Assembly (NCBI RefSeq): GCF_022605725.1
Contig: NC_065564.1
Location: forward strand, 6,364,698 to 6,428,697
DNA length: 64,000 nucleotides
Direction: 5' to 3'
From: Anthonomus grandis grandis
Lineage: Eukaryota; Arthropoda; Insecta; Coleoptera; Curculionidae
Shown: one piece after another, positions 33,791 to 44,254 of the stretch
Position numbering within the stretch: the first letter of the stretch is position 1
Layout: each line of letters opens with the position of its first letter
Position numbers and translations under genes: made by a program
The notes under the pieces: model-generated
Database searches by the model: none
What the model saw: only the letters and a program-made list of their open reading frames with translations
What the model was told of the DNA's origin: nothing

Positions 33791-36365
33791 AGGAAATTAT
33801 TAATTATAATAATCTGGAAAGTTTTAAGGACGTACTCTAAAAAAAAGTCAAAATTTTGGGGAATTTTCATTTTTTTCATGAGAAAAACACTGCTTTTAGG
33901 GCACAATTTCTGTACTAATGTACTTAAAGAGTTGATTTAAAGACTACCAGTAAGGAAACCATGAATTATAATAATCTGGAAAGTTTCAAAGACCTACTCC
34001 AAAAAAAAGTCAAAATTTTGGGGAATTTTCGTTTTTTTCATGAGAAAAACAGTGCTTTTGGGGAACAATTTCTGTTCTATAGTACTTAAAGAGTTTATTT
34101 AAAAACTACCAGTAAGGCAACCATTAATTATAATATTTTAAAAAGTTTTAAGGACCTACTCCAAAAAAAAGTCAAAATTTTGGGGAATTTTCGTTTTTTT
34201 CATTAAAAAAATGCTGCTTTTAGGGCACAATTTCTGTACTAATGTACTTAAAGAGTTGATTTAAAGACTACCAGTAAGGAAACCATGAATTATAATAATC
34301 TGGAAAGTTTCAAGGACCTACTCCAAAAAAAAGTCAAAATTTTGGGGAATTTTCGTTTTTTTCATGAGAAAAACAGTGCTTTTGGGGAACAATTTCTGTT
34401 CTATAGTACTTAAAGAGTTTATTTAAAAACTACCAGTAAGGCAACCATTAATTATAATATTTTAAAAAGTTTTAAGGACCTACTCCAAAAAAAAGTCAAA
34501 ATTTTGGGGAATTTTCGTTTTTTTCATTAAAAAAATGCTGCTTTTAGGGCACAATTTCTGTACTAATGTACTTAAAGAGTTGATTTAAAGACTACCAGTA
34601 AGGAAACCATGAATTATAATAATCTGGAAAGTTTCAAGGACCTACTCCAAAAAAAAGTCAAAATTTTGGGGAATTTTCGTTTTTTTCATGAGAAAAACAG
34701 TGCTTTTGGGGAACAATTTCTGTTCTATAGTACTTAAAAAGTTTATTTAAAAACTACCAGTAAGGCAACCATTAATTATAATATTTTAAAAAGTTTTAAG
34801 GACCTACTCCAAAAAAAAGTCAAAATTTTGGGGAATTTTCGTTTTTTTCATTAAAAAAATGCTGCTTTTAGGGCACAATTTCTGTACTAATGTACTTAAA
34901 GAATTGATTTAAAGACTACCAGTAAGGAAACCATGAATTATAATAATCTGGAAAGTTTCAAGGACCTACTCCAAAAAAAAGTCAAAATTTTGGGGAATTT
35001 TCGTTTTTTTCATGAGAAAAACAGTGCTTTTGGGGAACAATTTCTGTTCTATAGTACTTAAAAAGTTTATTTAAAAACTACCAGTAAGGCAACCATTAAT
35101 TATAATATTTTAAAAAGTTTTAAGGACCTACTCCAAAAAAAAGTCAAAATTTTGGGGAATTTTCGTTTTTTTCATTAAAAAAATGCTGCTTTTAGGGCAC
35201 AATTTCTGTACTAATGTACTTAAAGAATTGATTTAAAGACTACCAGTAAGGAAACCATGAATTATAATAATCTGGAAAGTTTCAAGGACCTACTCCAAAA
35301 AAAAGTCAAAATTTTGGGGAATTTTCGTTTTTTTCATGAGAAAAACAGTGCTTTTGGGGAACAATTTCTGTTCTATAGTACTTAAAAAGTTTATTTAAAA
35401 ACTACCAGTAAGGCAACCATTAATTATAATATTTTAAAAAGTTTTAAGGACCTACTCCAAAAAAAAGTCAAAATTTTGGGGAATTTTCGTTTTTTTCATT
35501 AAAAAAATGCTGCTTTTAGGGCACAATTTCTGTACTAATGTACTTAAAGAGTTGATTTAAAGACTACCAGTAAGGAAACCATGAATTATAATAATCTGGA
35601 AAGTTTCAAGGACCTACTCCAAAAAAAAGTCAAAATTTTGGGGAATTTTCGTTTTTTTCATTAAAAAAATGCTGCTTTTAGGGCACAATTTCTGTACTAA
35701 TGTACTTAAAGAGTTGATTTAAAGACTACCAGCAAGGAAACCATGAATTATAATAATCTGGAAAGTTTCAAGGACCTACTCCAAAAAAAAGTCACAATTT
35801 TGGGGAATTTTCGTTTTTTTCATGAGAAAAACACTGCTTTTAGGGCACAATTTCTGAACTAATGTACTTAAAGAATTGATTTAAAGACTACCAGTAAGGC
35901 AACCATGAATTATATTAATCTGGAAAGTTTCAAGGACCTACTCCAAAAAAAAGTCAATTTTTTGGGCAATTTCGGTTTTTTTCATGAGAAAAACACTGCT
36001 TTTAGGACATCATTTTTGCACTAATGTACTTAAATAGTTGATTTAAGGACTACCAGTAAGGCAACCATTAATTATAATAATCTAGAAAGTTTCAAGGACC
36101 TACTCCAAAAAAAAGTCAAAATTTTGGGGAATTTTCGTTTTTTTCATTAAAAAAATGCTGCTTTTAGGGCACAATTCCTGTACTAATGTACTTAAAGAGT
36201 TGATTTAAAGACTACCAGTAAGGGAATCATTAATTATAATAATCTGGAAAGTTTCAAAGACCTACTCCAAAAAAAAGTCAAAATTTTGGGGTATTTTCGT
36301 TTTTTTCATGAGAAAAATGCTGCTTTTAGGTCACAATTTCTGTTCTAATGTACTTAAAGAGTTGA
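33791..36365. repeat. 324 bp higher-order satellite (2 x 162 bp) in the g-h intron
   Basis: Two monomer types alternate. Type A has catgagaaaaacagtgcttt and ttctatagtacttaaa, and type B has cattaaaaaaatgctgcttt and actaatgtacttaaag. They share ctactccaaaaaaaagtc and ttttggggaattttcg. The type A anchor agtgctttt sits at 34051, 34375, 34699, 35023 and 35347, exactly 324 bp apart each time. Edge copies (before 34000 and after 35640) are more diverged and lose the strict alternation. The monomer is not obviously the same as the 180 bp family. Confidence 0.95.
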
Positions 36366-36721
36366 TTTGTCCACTTCATTTATTTAATAAAACGGGAAGA
36401 AAAAGGATCCCGAGATTTTGTTAAAACAAAAATGAGGTAAATCGGAACGTCAAAAACAAAGTCACGAGCCAAATTACCCAAAGGTGAACTCTTTAAACAA
36501 TTCCTAATAAAACTTGTAAAATGCCTTTTTTTTTTAAACTCTAATTTTGAAACATCAGGGAACTTTTATTAGAAATGCATTAACAATGAATAATTCCCAA
36601 ACTCTGAATGCCAATATTCTAAACGTTTTAAACCTTTTTAGGTGTTTTAGCCCCCGACAAAGTAAATCCACATAAAAATTTGACTGTTTTTAACCGTAAC
36701 AAACCAAAGAAGTTCGCTTAC
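36366..36721. other. End of g-h intron with satellite remnant
   Basis: A single diverged copy of the general satellite core (aacgggaagaa, ttgttaaaacaaaaatgagg, aaatcggaac) at 36370-36480. The rest up to exon g is AT-rich with no feature. Confidence 0.55.
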
Positions 36722-36931
36722 AGGTGAACCGCCGCCCTGTCCCACAACGATCATGTTGGCCAGCTCCGGTTCGGGCATGTTCGCGTTACTCTGCTGGCCG
36801 CTGGACGCCGCCACCTCCTTCTTCAACGGCTGCGACAGTTGAAACTCGATCTTCCGGATCCTCTCCGGGTCTTTCAGGTAAATGGCCGGTTTCAATTGGG
36901 CGACGTCGATATCGAGGTTCTTGCACAAAAC
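36722..36931 (-). CDS. CNOT1: CNOT1 exon g: linker after MIF4G
   Basis: 210 nt, phase 0 at both ends, with acceptor gtag| and donor CCT|GTAAGC. It starts VLCKNLDIDVAQLKPAIYLK, the conserved link after the CNOT7/8 domain. It runs through a charged segment (DPERIRKIEFQLSQ) to a Gly-rich end (GQGGGSP) corresponding to the disordered linker before the CNOT9-binding domain. Confidence 0.94.
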
Positions 36932-36988
36932 CTACGAATAAAACGCGTTAAAATTGTGGTCGGGTCGGTTTGAAAGTGGATTTTTCAC
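36932..36988 (-). other. CNOT1: 57 bp CNOT1 intron
   Basis: A GTGAAA donor and a TAG acceptor bound a 57 bp, AT-rich intron with no repeat unit. It is typical of minimal insect introns and contrasts with the 1.4-9.7 kb repeat-filled introns around it. Confidence 0.93.
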
Positions 36989-37117
36989 CTCGATTTCGAA
37001 CTTCAGGGTCAACTTGAGATCCGGCTCGGAATGTAACTCGGCGAGCACGTTCATCAGGGCCATGGTCCAGGGGTTTGGCGGCTTGAACACTTTACTTTTC
37101 GCGCAAGACTCCAACAC
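36989..37117 (-). CDS. CNOT1: CNOT1 exon f: MIF4G domain, end
   Basis: 129 nt, phase 0 at both ends, with acceptor tttag| and donor GAG|GTGAAA. It encodes 43 residues from VLESCAKSKVFKPPNPW through MNVLAELHSEPDLKLTLKFE to EIE, matching the end of the CNOT7/8-binding MIF4G domain. Only 57 bp separate it from exon g, the one ordinary compact intron in the window. Confidence 0.96.
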
Positions 37118-38494
37118 CTAAAAGTTGACACTTAGAACAGCCGAATAACATCGAAAAGTTAAATAATAGATCGTTTTTAGTAGTAGCTATGCAGGGTGTT
37201 CCATGAATAATGGTAAATAATTTAACAGGAAAGAGATTCCTTAAAAAAAAATTAGGTTAAGTTTTTCTAGTCCGAAAGTCCATTTACCCTGGTTTTACCT
37301 TGGTTTTTAACAAAATGTGGGACATGGGTGTGTGGCTATAATTTTTTACTCAAAAAATTTCCCCACGATTAATCCTTTTCGAGATATTTCAAATTAAAGT
37401 TTTCAATGCGCTCAAGACAAAATGTTATTTTCCTACTTCTGGTTAAAAAATTTGTTAAGTAGTCAAGATGAATTATTATAAATCACTTTCTCCCTTCCTT
37501 ACATTAGGACTCTTACCCACCCTGCATAAAGGCTTTTGTACTCCCTCTCTATAGAGGTTAGGTAAAAAGTAAAAAAAAATTAAAAATTATACAAAACTTT
37601 TGGGGTTTTACTTAAAATTTTTGAATCCAATGCCAAAATTTGTTTTTCTCTTTTAGAAATATCAAATTTTGATCCTGAATATGACTTCATAGTTAAAAAT
37701 ATACTATTTCCGAAACTATAGGAGATACGAGGGCGGTTAAATTAGAAAAAAGTTACCAATTTTTATGCTTATTCTAAATCCTTTTACAGCATTGCAAAAT
37801 TTTTATTAGTTCCTGAATTACAGGGTGATTTATAAAAAAAACGCCGAATTTTATCTCAATAATTATTTTCAAAACCACTGATTTTGGAAACTTACTTTTT
37901 ACTACAAAGTTTTTTAATTTTTTCTGCTCTACAAAACTTCACCTTTGACTTTTGGTATCGTGGCTACGGCTATCAACTTCTTTTTTTTAAATACGGACCT
38001 GCATTTTTTATAACTTATATTGAAAGCATATTTTATTCCCTTTAAAATGAAGTATCTGATTAATATGTTTCCCAACGTTTCAACGTATTAATAAACATTT
38101 GTGGGAATGATTCCTTAATGAGGGCCTAATTTTTTTTGAATTATTGTAGATTAATTTATTTTAATTTTTTTTTAAACTTTAACAAAAGAGCTAACTAACA
38201 ATATATATACAATAATAAATAACATGAGACTTAAACGTATTACATTTTTGCACATGGGGATGGACGGAAATCAATGGTAAAAATATTAATTGCTACTGAA
38301 TCATTTCGAAATGAGCGATTATTTTTTAAGATTCGGCAACCTTCCAGTAAGAGAATTTTAAGATGTATTATTAAATGTTTTGTACCATATTAATACTTTT
38401 TGCATATTTTTTAAATATTATGTTCACAAATTTTACACACTCTATGGTTTATTTTTTTTTTTTTTGATAATAAATGAAGTGTAAAGTTCGGTAC
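37118..38494. other. e-f intron, possible MITE end
   Basis: At 37191 the sequence gcagggtgttccatgaataa resembles the terminus of insect mariner-type MITEs, but I found no matching inverted end, so it is probably truncated. Related words (caccctgcat at 37520, cagggtgattt at 37822) suggest several layers of old insertions. No coding sequence was seen. Confidence 0.4.
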
Positions 38495-38705
38495 CTTGGC
38501 CACGAATGGGACGACGTAATGAAGCTCGAGCTGGCCCTTGTGGTAGGCCTCGACGAGCAACGATTTCATGTCCAATTCGACCTGTAGGATCGGCTTGTTG
38601 CGGCTCAGCGTGAGCATTCCTAACCAATGGCCAAGGTTCTTCAGCAAAGACCGATCTGAGAAGTTGGCTATTCCTTTGTCAGACCTCAACAGGACTCTGA
38701 TGTTT
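38495..38705 (-). CDS. CNOT1: CNOT1 exon e: CNOT7/8-binding MIF4G domain, middle
   Basis: 211 nt, phase 2 in (tatag|A) and phase 0 out (AAG|GTACCG, a non-canonical +4 to +6 donor). The motifs ANFSDRSLLKNLGHWLGMLT, KPILQVELDMKSLL and VVPFVAK are very strongly conserved in CNOT1. The weak donor is the only unusual splice site among the thirteen. The next exon begins with VLESCAKS, exactly the expected continuation, so the donor position is well supported. Confidence 0.96.
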
Positions 38706-39190
38706 CTATATATACGAAAAAAAAAAGAATCAATTTATTATTTGATTAATAAAACTTAAAGGAGGCTTTTCAGTATCTTTTAAGGTAAAATGGAAGTAAC
38801 TCTTCTGTTGCATGTATTTGTGTCCTACCCCTCAATAAAAGTCGCAGGAAGGTGTCAAGTAACTTAATTACTTAAGGTAATTCAGAATTAGACGCAAATT
38901 AATGAGCCAAGTTCCAAAGTGTGTCTGAAATTTCATGGGGAATGGAAATACTTGATTTAAGTTAAAGAAAGGTTCCAAGTAATTTTTGCAACAAAAATTA
39001 GCAAAATCCGACCATTGGCAGGTAAGTTATTGACCAAGTTGTCTTGGGGTAACCAATTAAGTAACATGGTACCCAGAAACTTGGATAAAGAATCATATAT
39101 TCAATGGAGTTTTATGATTTCCCCAGTGACAGTAGCAAAAAGCTCTTAGAAACATTTTAATATAAAAATCAGGCAAATTGGAGTCTTGGA
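38706..39190. other. Proximal d-e intron with satellite remnants
   Basis: Two or three degenerate copies of the general monomer (cttttaaggtaaaatggaag, ttgcatgtatttgt, aaaatccgaccattgg). The block at 38960-39070 closely parallels 6480-6600, in another intron 32 kb away (gtaacatggtacccagaaac versus gtaacatagcacccagaaac). Confidence 0.5.
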
Positions 39191-39204
39191 AGCCAATTAC
39201 ATGG

Positions 39205-39415
39205 TTGCGAAGAATAAATGCAGCTAAAACAAAATTTTGCCTATTTGGGAGTAAAACTAGATTAAGTGGAGCTAATTTTGATGTAATAAATAATGAAATA
39301 ATTATATCTTATCAGAGAAAAATTAAATCTTTGGTTGTTATTTTGGATCCACATTTAAATTTTTATTCTTATATCGACGGCATAATACGCAAAATCTCGA
39401 AAAAAAAACATTAAT
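39205..39415 (+). pseudogene. Non-LTR retrotransposon fragment 1 (post-RT segment)
   Basis: It encodes NAAKTKFCLFGSKTRLSGAN, then IISYQRKIKSL and PHLNFYSYIDGIIRKISKK. This matches the stretch just after the reverse transcriptase in the 29.7-32.5 kb element (TDKSKFCIF...YLGIMLD...NFQAHADYVMRKFSKK) but is clearly diverged. It is a short isolated piece. Confidence 0.65.
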
Positions 39416-39439
39416 TTTTGTCCTATAAAAATAATTTGC

Positions 39440-40057
39440 AATCTTTTGTACTGGATAACGCAACCATTGACGAAGCCGACTCAGTGACATTTTTGGGGCT
39501 TACTGTTGACAAGTCGTTAAAATGGGACATGCACATTAACCCTTTTACAAGAAAATTAAGCTCCGCTTGTTTTGCACTAAGATCACAATTTCCAAGGAGC
39601 TTAGCCTCTCAACCTCTATAACAGTGTATTTTTCCCTCTTTGAATCACACTTTCGTTACGCCCTTCCTTTTTGGGTTGTGTGTAGTGTCACTCAATTTGA
39701 CAAAATTTTCAGACTTCAAAAGAGAGCTTTGCGTTATACACTTAGACTTAATTATAGAGCTCATTGCCAGGATTTCTTTAAAAAATTTAACTACTTATAT
39801 ATGAGTCCGTTTGTCTAGCACGTTTCACCAAATTCAGATACGTAACGAGAGAAACGTAGGACGGAGTATGATTTATATCTGCCTACTCCACATGCAGAAT
39901 TGGTAAAAAACTCTATATTGTACAAAGCAAAAAAAATGCACAATCATTTGCCATTGAACATAAAGTCCATCACATCTTTTCCTACTTTCCGTAAGGCATT
40001 AAAATCATTCCTACTGGACAGAGCCTTTTACTCGGTAAACGATTTTTTTAATACTTA
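39440..40057 (+). pseudogene. Non-LTR retrotransposon fragment 2 (C-terminal end of ORF2)
   Basis: A different element begins at once: VTFLGLTVDKSLKWDMHIN, then after a frame change KELSLSTSITVYFSLFESHF, RYALPFW, KIFRLQKRALRYTLRL and, after another, MHNHLPLNIKSITSFPTFRK and KSFLLDRAFYSVNDF to a stop. This is the C-terminal region of a Jockey-type ORF2, broken by at least two frameshifts, followed by a T-rich 3' UTR. Confidence 0.7.
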
Positions 40058-40206
40058 ATTTTAACTTCACACACACAGACTGATTTATTGTTTTTATATG
40101 TACTATTTTATGTAGCTCGTAGCTATGTTGTGTTTTGTTTGTTTCTGTGTTTTACTTTAGTTATCAGCTTTGTCTACAAATTGTAAAATTTTTTGACAAT
40201 AAAGCG

Positions 40207-40475
40207 ATGATTCACGGGCAAATGAAGGAAACAAATTTTACGAAATGGATAGAAGAAAAACTGTTGTCAAATATTCCAGAACAGACTGTTGCTATTATGG
40301 ACAACTATCACTCTGCATTAGCAAGTAGGATCCACAAAATCCTCGACAAAAGGTGTAATAGTGAATTGACTCAAGGACAACAAAATTAATTTTGACAAAT
40401 CAAAAAGTTTGAATTAAACCCTATAGAGTTAGTATGGGCCGAAGTAGAGCGATATATAAGAAATCATAATGTTTC
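40207..40475 (+). pseudogene. Tc1/IS630-type transposase fragment (DDE C-terminal)
   Basis: The frame carries FTKWIEEKLLSNIPEQTVAI, then MDNYHSALASR, with the Asp typical of the second catalytic position. After a frame break comes LNPIELVWAEVERYIRNH, the usual third motif (NPIE-VWAEVK). No inverted repeats or N-terminal domain were found. Confidence 0.7.
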
Positions 40476-41284
40476 GTTCTCTCTCCTTTTGTTACTTTTT
40501 GCTAATTTTACTTATTTTTAGTAACACAGTTTTTTTTAAGTTTAAGATATTTAATAATTAGTTCGGTAATAATTTGTTTATTTTGGTTTATTTACATTGA
40601 TTTTGCATATAAAAGTTCACCCGGTATAACATACGCGTTTCTTGGTAAATTCTTAATATTTAAACTCGACCTATCTTACATTTCCTTACTCTCTTACTCC
40701 AATGTTCCTTCCATAAAGCCTTGCTCTTTTATCCTACTTTACCTTATGGACCCGTTGGGGCGAGAGGAGTAAGCTATTTGACCGAGTTCATCCGCCAAAA
40801 ACTTAAAATACGGAACAGGTGTGTAATACCGGAAAGCAGTAGTACTACGGCAATTATTGAATCGGTACCTAAATCTCATGCGAGAGAATACCGAAGTGCA
40901 TCACGTCTTTGTCCATTTAATGAAAGCTGATTGGGGTGTTCCTTATATCAACATCCTTTCCTTTACTTCATTTATTACTAGGGTAAGTCGAGTCATTTTT
41001 TTTCCTTTTACGTTAAATTGTGTCTCTTCTTATTTTGTTTATATTTTATTTCACTCATTACATAGTCACTAAGGGTGTGCGTCGAAAACAGAAGGATCAC
41101 CTTATTTCAGTGTGACTGGAGCAGCGTCCCTATTTTTTTACAGTCAGCCTTGATAACTTGATAAAAAATTAAGATCGAAATAACCTTGATTTAAGTAATT
41201 AAACATATATTATAAACAGGCCCGAAACACATAATACTGGTGATTTAACAGCTATACCAAATTCATCGAATCGATACCCTTATA
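40476..41284. other. d-e intron segment without recognised genes
   Basis: AT-rich. Short plus-strand frames at 40721-41072 overlap and resemble no family I know. Nothing was supported beyond possible transposon debris. Confidence 0.4.
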
Positions 41285-41408
41285 CAGTGCGAACGTAAAG
41301 GTTGGAATAAATTCATTTAAAATTCAGGGGTATGTTCAAAAAAAAAACGCTCGGACATGTCGATTTTTATTTTTAACTGCGGGTTTTCTTACTATAATTT
41401 TATGTATA

Positions 41409-43026
41409 CAGGGTGGCCCAAAAATAAGTTACGGTCATCAACGTAATTTTTTTAAATGTAAACACCTATTTTTTATTTTAGATTTAGGTTCTACATCAAA
41501 TTCTAAGTACATTTCATGTACCATGTCCTATACCTAAACTCGACCGTTGACGGTTGAACACAATAAAAGGCTATTTTTGGAAGAGTTATTTATATCAAGC
41601 AAGAATACATAAAAATATTTTAATTAATTTATTAAGTGTTGAAAATGGCTGCCACGAACCTCTTGGCAATATCCCAGTCGATGCTGAAATTCTTGTAAAA
41701 CATTATCGATAACAGAAGGTTCTATCAATCTTATTTCTTCCGTTATTCTAATTTTTAAGTCTTCAATGTTGTTTGGCCGATTAACATAAACTTTGGACTT
41801 AAGATACCCCCACAAAAAAAAATCTAAAGGAGTCAGATCCGGCGATCTGGCCGGCCATTCAATTGCACCCCTCCGACCAATCCAACGTCCAGGGAAAACG
41901 GTATCCAGGTTCTGGCGCACGGGACGAGTGTAATGGGCTGGAGCTCCATCTTGCTGATATCAATTATCTAATATATCCGGGTCTTCTGGATCGGGGTATA
42001 AAGTGGCAAGGCATGGAACCAAGTCATTTTCTAAAAACTCTAAATACCTCTCACCATTCAAGTATCCTTCAAAGAAAAAGGGCCCTATAACCCTGTTTTC
42101 AATCACCCCCGCCCAAACATTTACTTTTTGAGGGACTTGGCTGTGGCACTCGGCAGTTTTGCCGGTTTACACTACCATGAAGACAAAACGTTGCCTCATC
42201 AGAAAATACAATTTTTTTTGAAAATTGTGGATTAGCATGGCACAAGTCCATAAGTCTCTCACAAAATTCTAAACGCCTATCTGGGTCATCTTCATTTAGT
42301 TCATGAACCAATTGAACTTTGTAAGGGTGCCATTTATTTATACCTAAATACTTAACGACGGATGTCTGGGATATCTGATTTTCTAACGCAATATTGCGAG
42401 TCGTTTTTTGGCAACTGCCAGCAAAACATTTAGTTGCTTCTCTTCTGATATACTTGACCGACCTTTCGTATAATTATCCCTGACATGACCCAAATTCCGA
42501 TATTTCTGTTCTATTTTACTGACAGTACTTTGAGATATACGTGGCCTATCAGGATACTTGGCATGATAAATTTCACAGACTTCCATCTAAGTGCGCATCC
42601 TGTTTCCATAACCAATCATCATCAAAATCTCTATTCGCTCTCGCTCACTAAGACGTACCATTTTTTGAAATTTTAATTTTATCTTTTGATAAACTTAACA
42701 CAAGCAAAAATTTGCTTAGGCATCTAAATCAAACTAAATTCACTCAAAATTATTTGATGTCAACAAATTGTGACAAGTTAACAATCAAAAACACCAACCA
42801 CAAATGTAAATAACCAAACAATAACTGATAGGTTGCTTGATATAAATAACTCTTCCAAAAATAGCCTTTTATTGTGTTCAATCGTCAACGGTCGAGTTTA
42901 GGTATAGGACATGGTACATGAAATGTACTTAGAATTTGATGTAGAACCTAAATCTAAAATAAAAAATAGGTGTTTATATTTAAAAAAATTACGTTGATGA
43001 CCGTAACTTATTTTTGGGCCACCCTG
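41409..43026 (-). mobile_element. DD41D mariner-like element with long TIRs
   Basis: The ends read CAGGGTGGCCCAAAAATAAG inward, flanked by TA, with inverted repeats of about 190 bp (41409-41600 and 42838-43026) nearly identical to each other. Inside, on the minus strand, is a broken transposase with DD41D spacing. It lies exactly at the dyad centre of the surrounding MITE. Length 1,618 bp. Confidence 0.85.
41624..42661 (-). pseudogene. Mariner-like (DD41D) transposase, inactivated
   Basis: ATG 42661 opens MVRLSERERIEILMMIGYGN, then an in-frame TAG precedes MEVCEIYHAKYPDRPRISQS (helix-turn-helix). Further on come KIVFSDEATFCLHGSVNRQN (first Asp), YQQDGAPAHYTRPVRQNLD (second Asp) and SPDLTPLDFFLWGYLKSKVY (third Asp). 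Forty-one residues separate the second and third. Frame changes occur around 42380-42311 and 42100-41960. The family relation to the 1-5 kb element is clear, but the TIRs differ completely. Confidence 0.83.
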
Positions 43027-43260
43027 TATACATAAAATTATAGTAAGAAAACCCGCAGTTAAAAATAAAAATCGACATGTCCGAGCGTTTTTTTTTGAAC
43101 ATACCCCTGAATTTTAAATGAATTTATTCCAACCTTTACGTTCGCACTGTATAATAAATCTAATAGAGTCTGTTAGTCCCAATCATCAAAAATAATAATC
43201 AAAAATAGCGTCAGACACGTTATAGATATAGAAAATAAGTACTGAAAAACTGACCAGATA

Positions 43261-43413
43261 ATGGAGGACATCCCTGAAAAATTAATTATAAAAGAGGATG
43301 ATGATGAAAGTGATGCTAGCTCTGACAAGTTAAAGGATTTGGAAGAAGAACACATTGATCCTGATTCTGAAACAATGACAATTTTTTTGTGTTTATTGTT
43401 TTTTGTTTATTAG
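43261..43413 (+). CDS. Short acidic open frame, possibly a transposon exon
   Basis: The 50-codon frame MEDIPEKLIIKEDDDESDAS continues with a Glu/Asp-rich stretch (DLEEEHIDPDSETM) and then a hydrophobic tail to TAG. The acidic part looks like the N-terminal region of a piggyBac-type or other transposase, and the tail may be read-through intron. It lies just outside the MITE. No family is recognised and it may be a remnant. Confidence 0.25.
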   Translation: MEDIPEKLIIKEDDDESDASSDKLKDLEEEHIDPDSETMTIFLCLLFFVY

Positions 43414-43705
43414 TATAAATTGAAGTTATGTTTACTTCAAATCGTGTTAAGAAGAAATTTTCTGAGTCCATTAATATAGGTGTATAAAATCAATCGTTTT
43501 TGTTCTTGGTTATAAAAATTAAAAAAAAAAAACTAGGTAAGTAGAAAGTGAAAAGGTAAAATATTTAATATTTTTTGAAATAAGTTTTTTACAGTATTTA
43601 TGACCTTCTTCCCCGTTTCGTCGCGGTTACAGTTACCACAGATGAATAGTACTAGGGTTTCACATAATTGTTTTTTTTTTTTTTTTTAATTAAACTAAAA
43701 CTCAC
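43414..43705. other. d-e intron next to exon d
   Basis: AT-rich with long T-runs (43669-43687) that serve no obvious role on the CNOT1 strand. No gene. Confidence 0.5.
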
Positions 43706-44239
43706 CTAAACGTCTCCTTAACGACCAACTTGCATAACTCGGGCATACTCAACGTGTCCAAACAATTCGAGTACAAATTGTGGAAATTCACCTCGATCGA
43801 GGCCCGTTTCATCACCAGATACTGCGACAGCCACGGGTAAAAGTCCTCCGCGATCAGATCCCTCAACTCTTCGCACTTCGTCTTCAGGTTCAGCTGACTC
43901 AAATTGTTGAAAATGAACGCGATCTTGTCCTGTAGGGCTTCGGGGGGCGCGATCGTTTTCTCCTCCTTCTCGGTGGCCACCAGCAGGGTGTCGATGTTGG
44001 TCGCGTTCGCGATCGAGGGGCGACTGCCCAAAGTGCTCGCGGGCGTCGGGTTCGTTTTGCTCGACACGTTGCTGCCGACGGTCGAGGCCCCTTTGTAGGC
44101 CTGCGCGGCCACGTTCGCGTTCTGAGGGGCCAACATGGCCGCCAGACTGGCGGGGAGTACGGGGCCCTCCGGTTTTGTGGGCGGTTCCATCGACTGCAGA
44201 CCGTATTCGACGTATTCTTGTAGGTGTTGCGGGAAGTCG
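43706..44239 (-). CDS. CNOT1: CNOT1 exon d: linker and start of CNOT7/8-binding MIF4G domain
   Basis: 534 nt, phase 2 in (cag|C) and phase 2 out (AG|GTGAGT). It begins DFPQHLQEYVEYGLQS, finishing the TTP-binding domain. An Ala/Ser/Thr/Pro-rich linker follows, then the conserved NIDTLLVATEKEE motif and IAFIFNNLSQLNL, PWLSQYLVMKRASIE and NLYSNCLDTL, which open the MIF4G domain that recruits the CAF1-type deadenylase CNOT7/8. It is GC-rich compared with the flanking repeats. Two long alternative frames on the same strand are shadows of this exon. Confidence 0.97.
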
Positions 44240-44254
44240 CTGGAAAGTGGGCAG

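Larger units (their letters stand above)
41285..43149. mobile_element. Palindromic MITE (CAGTGCGAACG ends) interrupted by a mariner
   Basis: The left arm (41285-41406) and right arm (43029-43149) are near-perfect inverted copies of about 121 bp. Both start CAGTGCGAACGTAAAGG read inward, and TA flanks the outside. Without the inner element the arms would form one hairpin of about 245 bp. Ends beginning CAG with TA duplications point to a Tc1/mariner-mobilised MITE. Confidence 0.8.

Noticed and set aside
33791..36365. CRISPR-like regular spacing
   Set aside because: Units are long (162 bp) and entirely repeated with no unique spacers, and the genome is animal. This is a satellite.
37191..37830. 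Complete MITE with CAGGGTGTTCC ends
   Set aside because: Only one end is convincing. No inverted partner or TA duplication was found in the intron.
40721..41072. Two overlapping plus-strand frames of about 70 codons
   Set aside because: No recognisable domain, mutual overlap in different frames and a transposon-debris setting.
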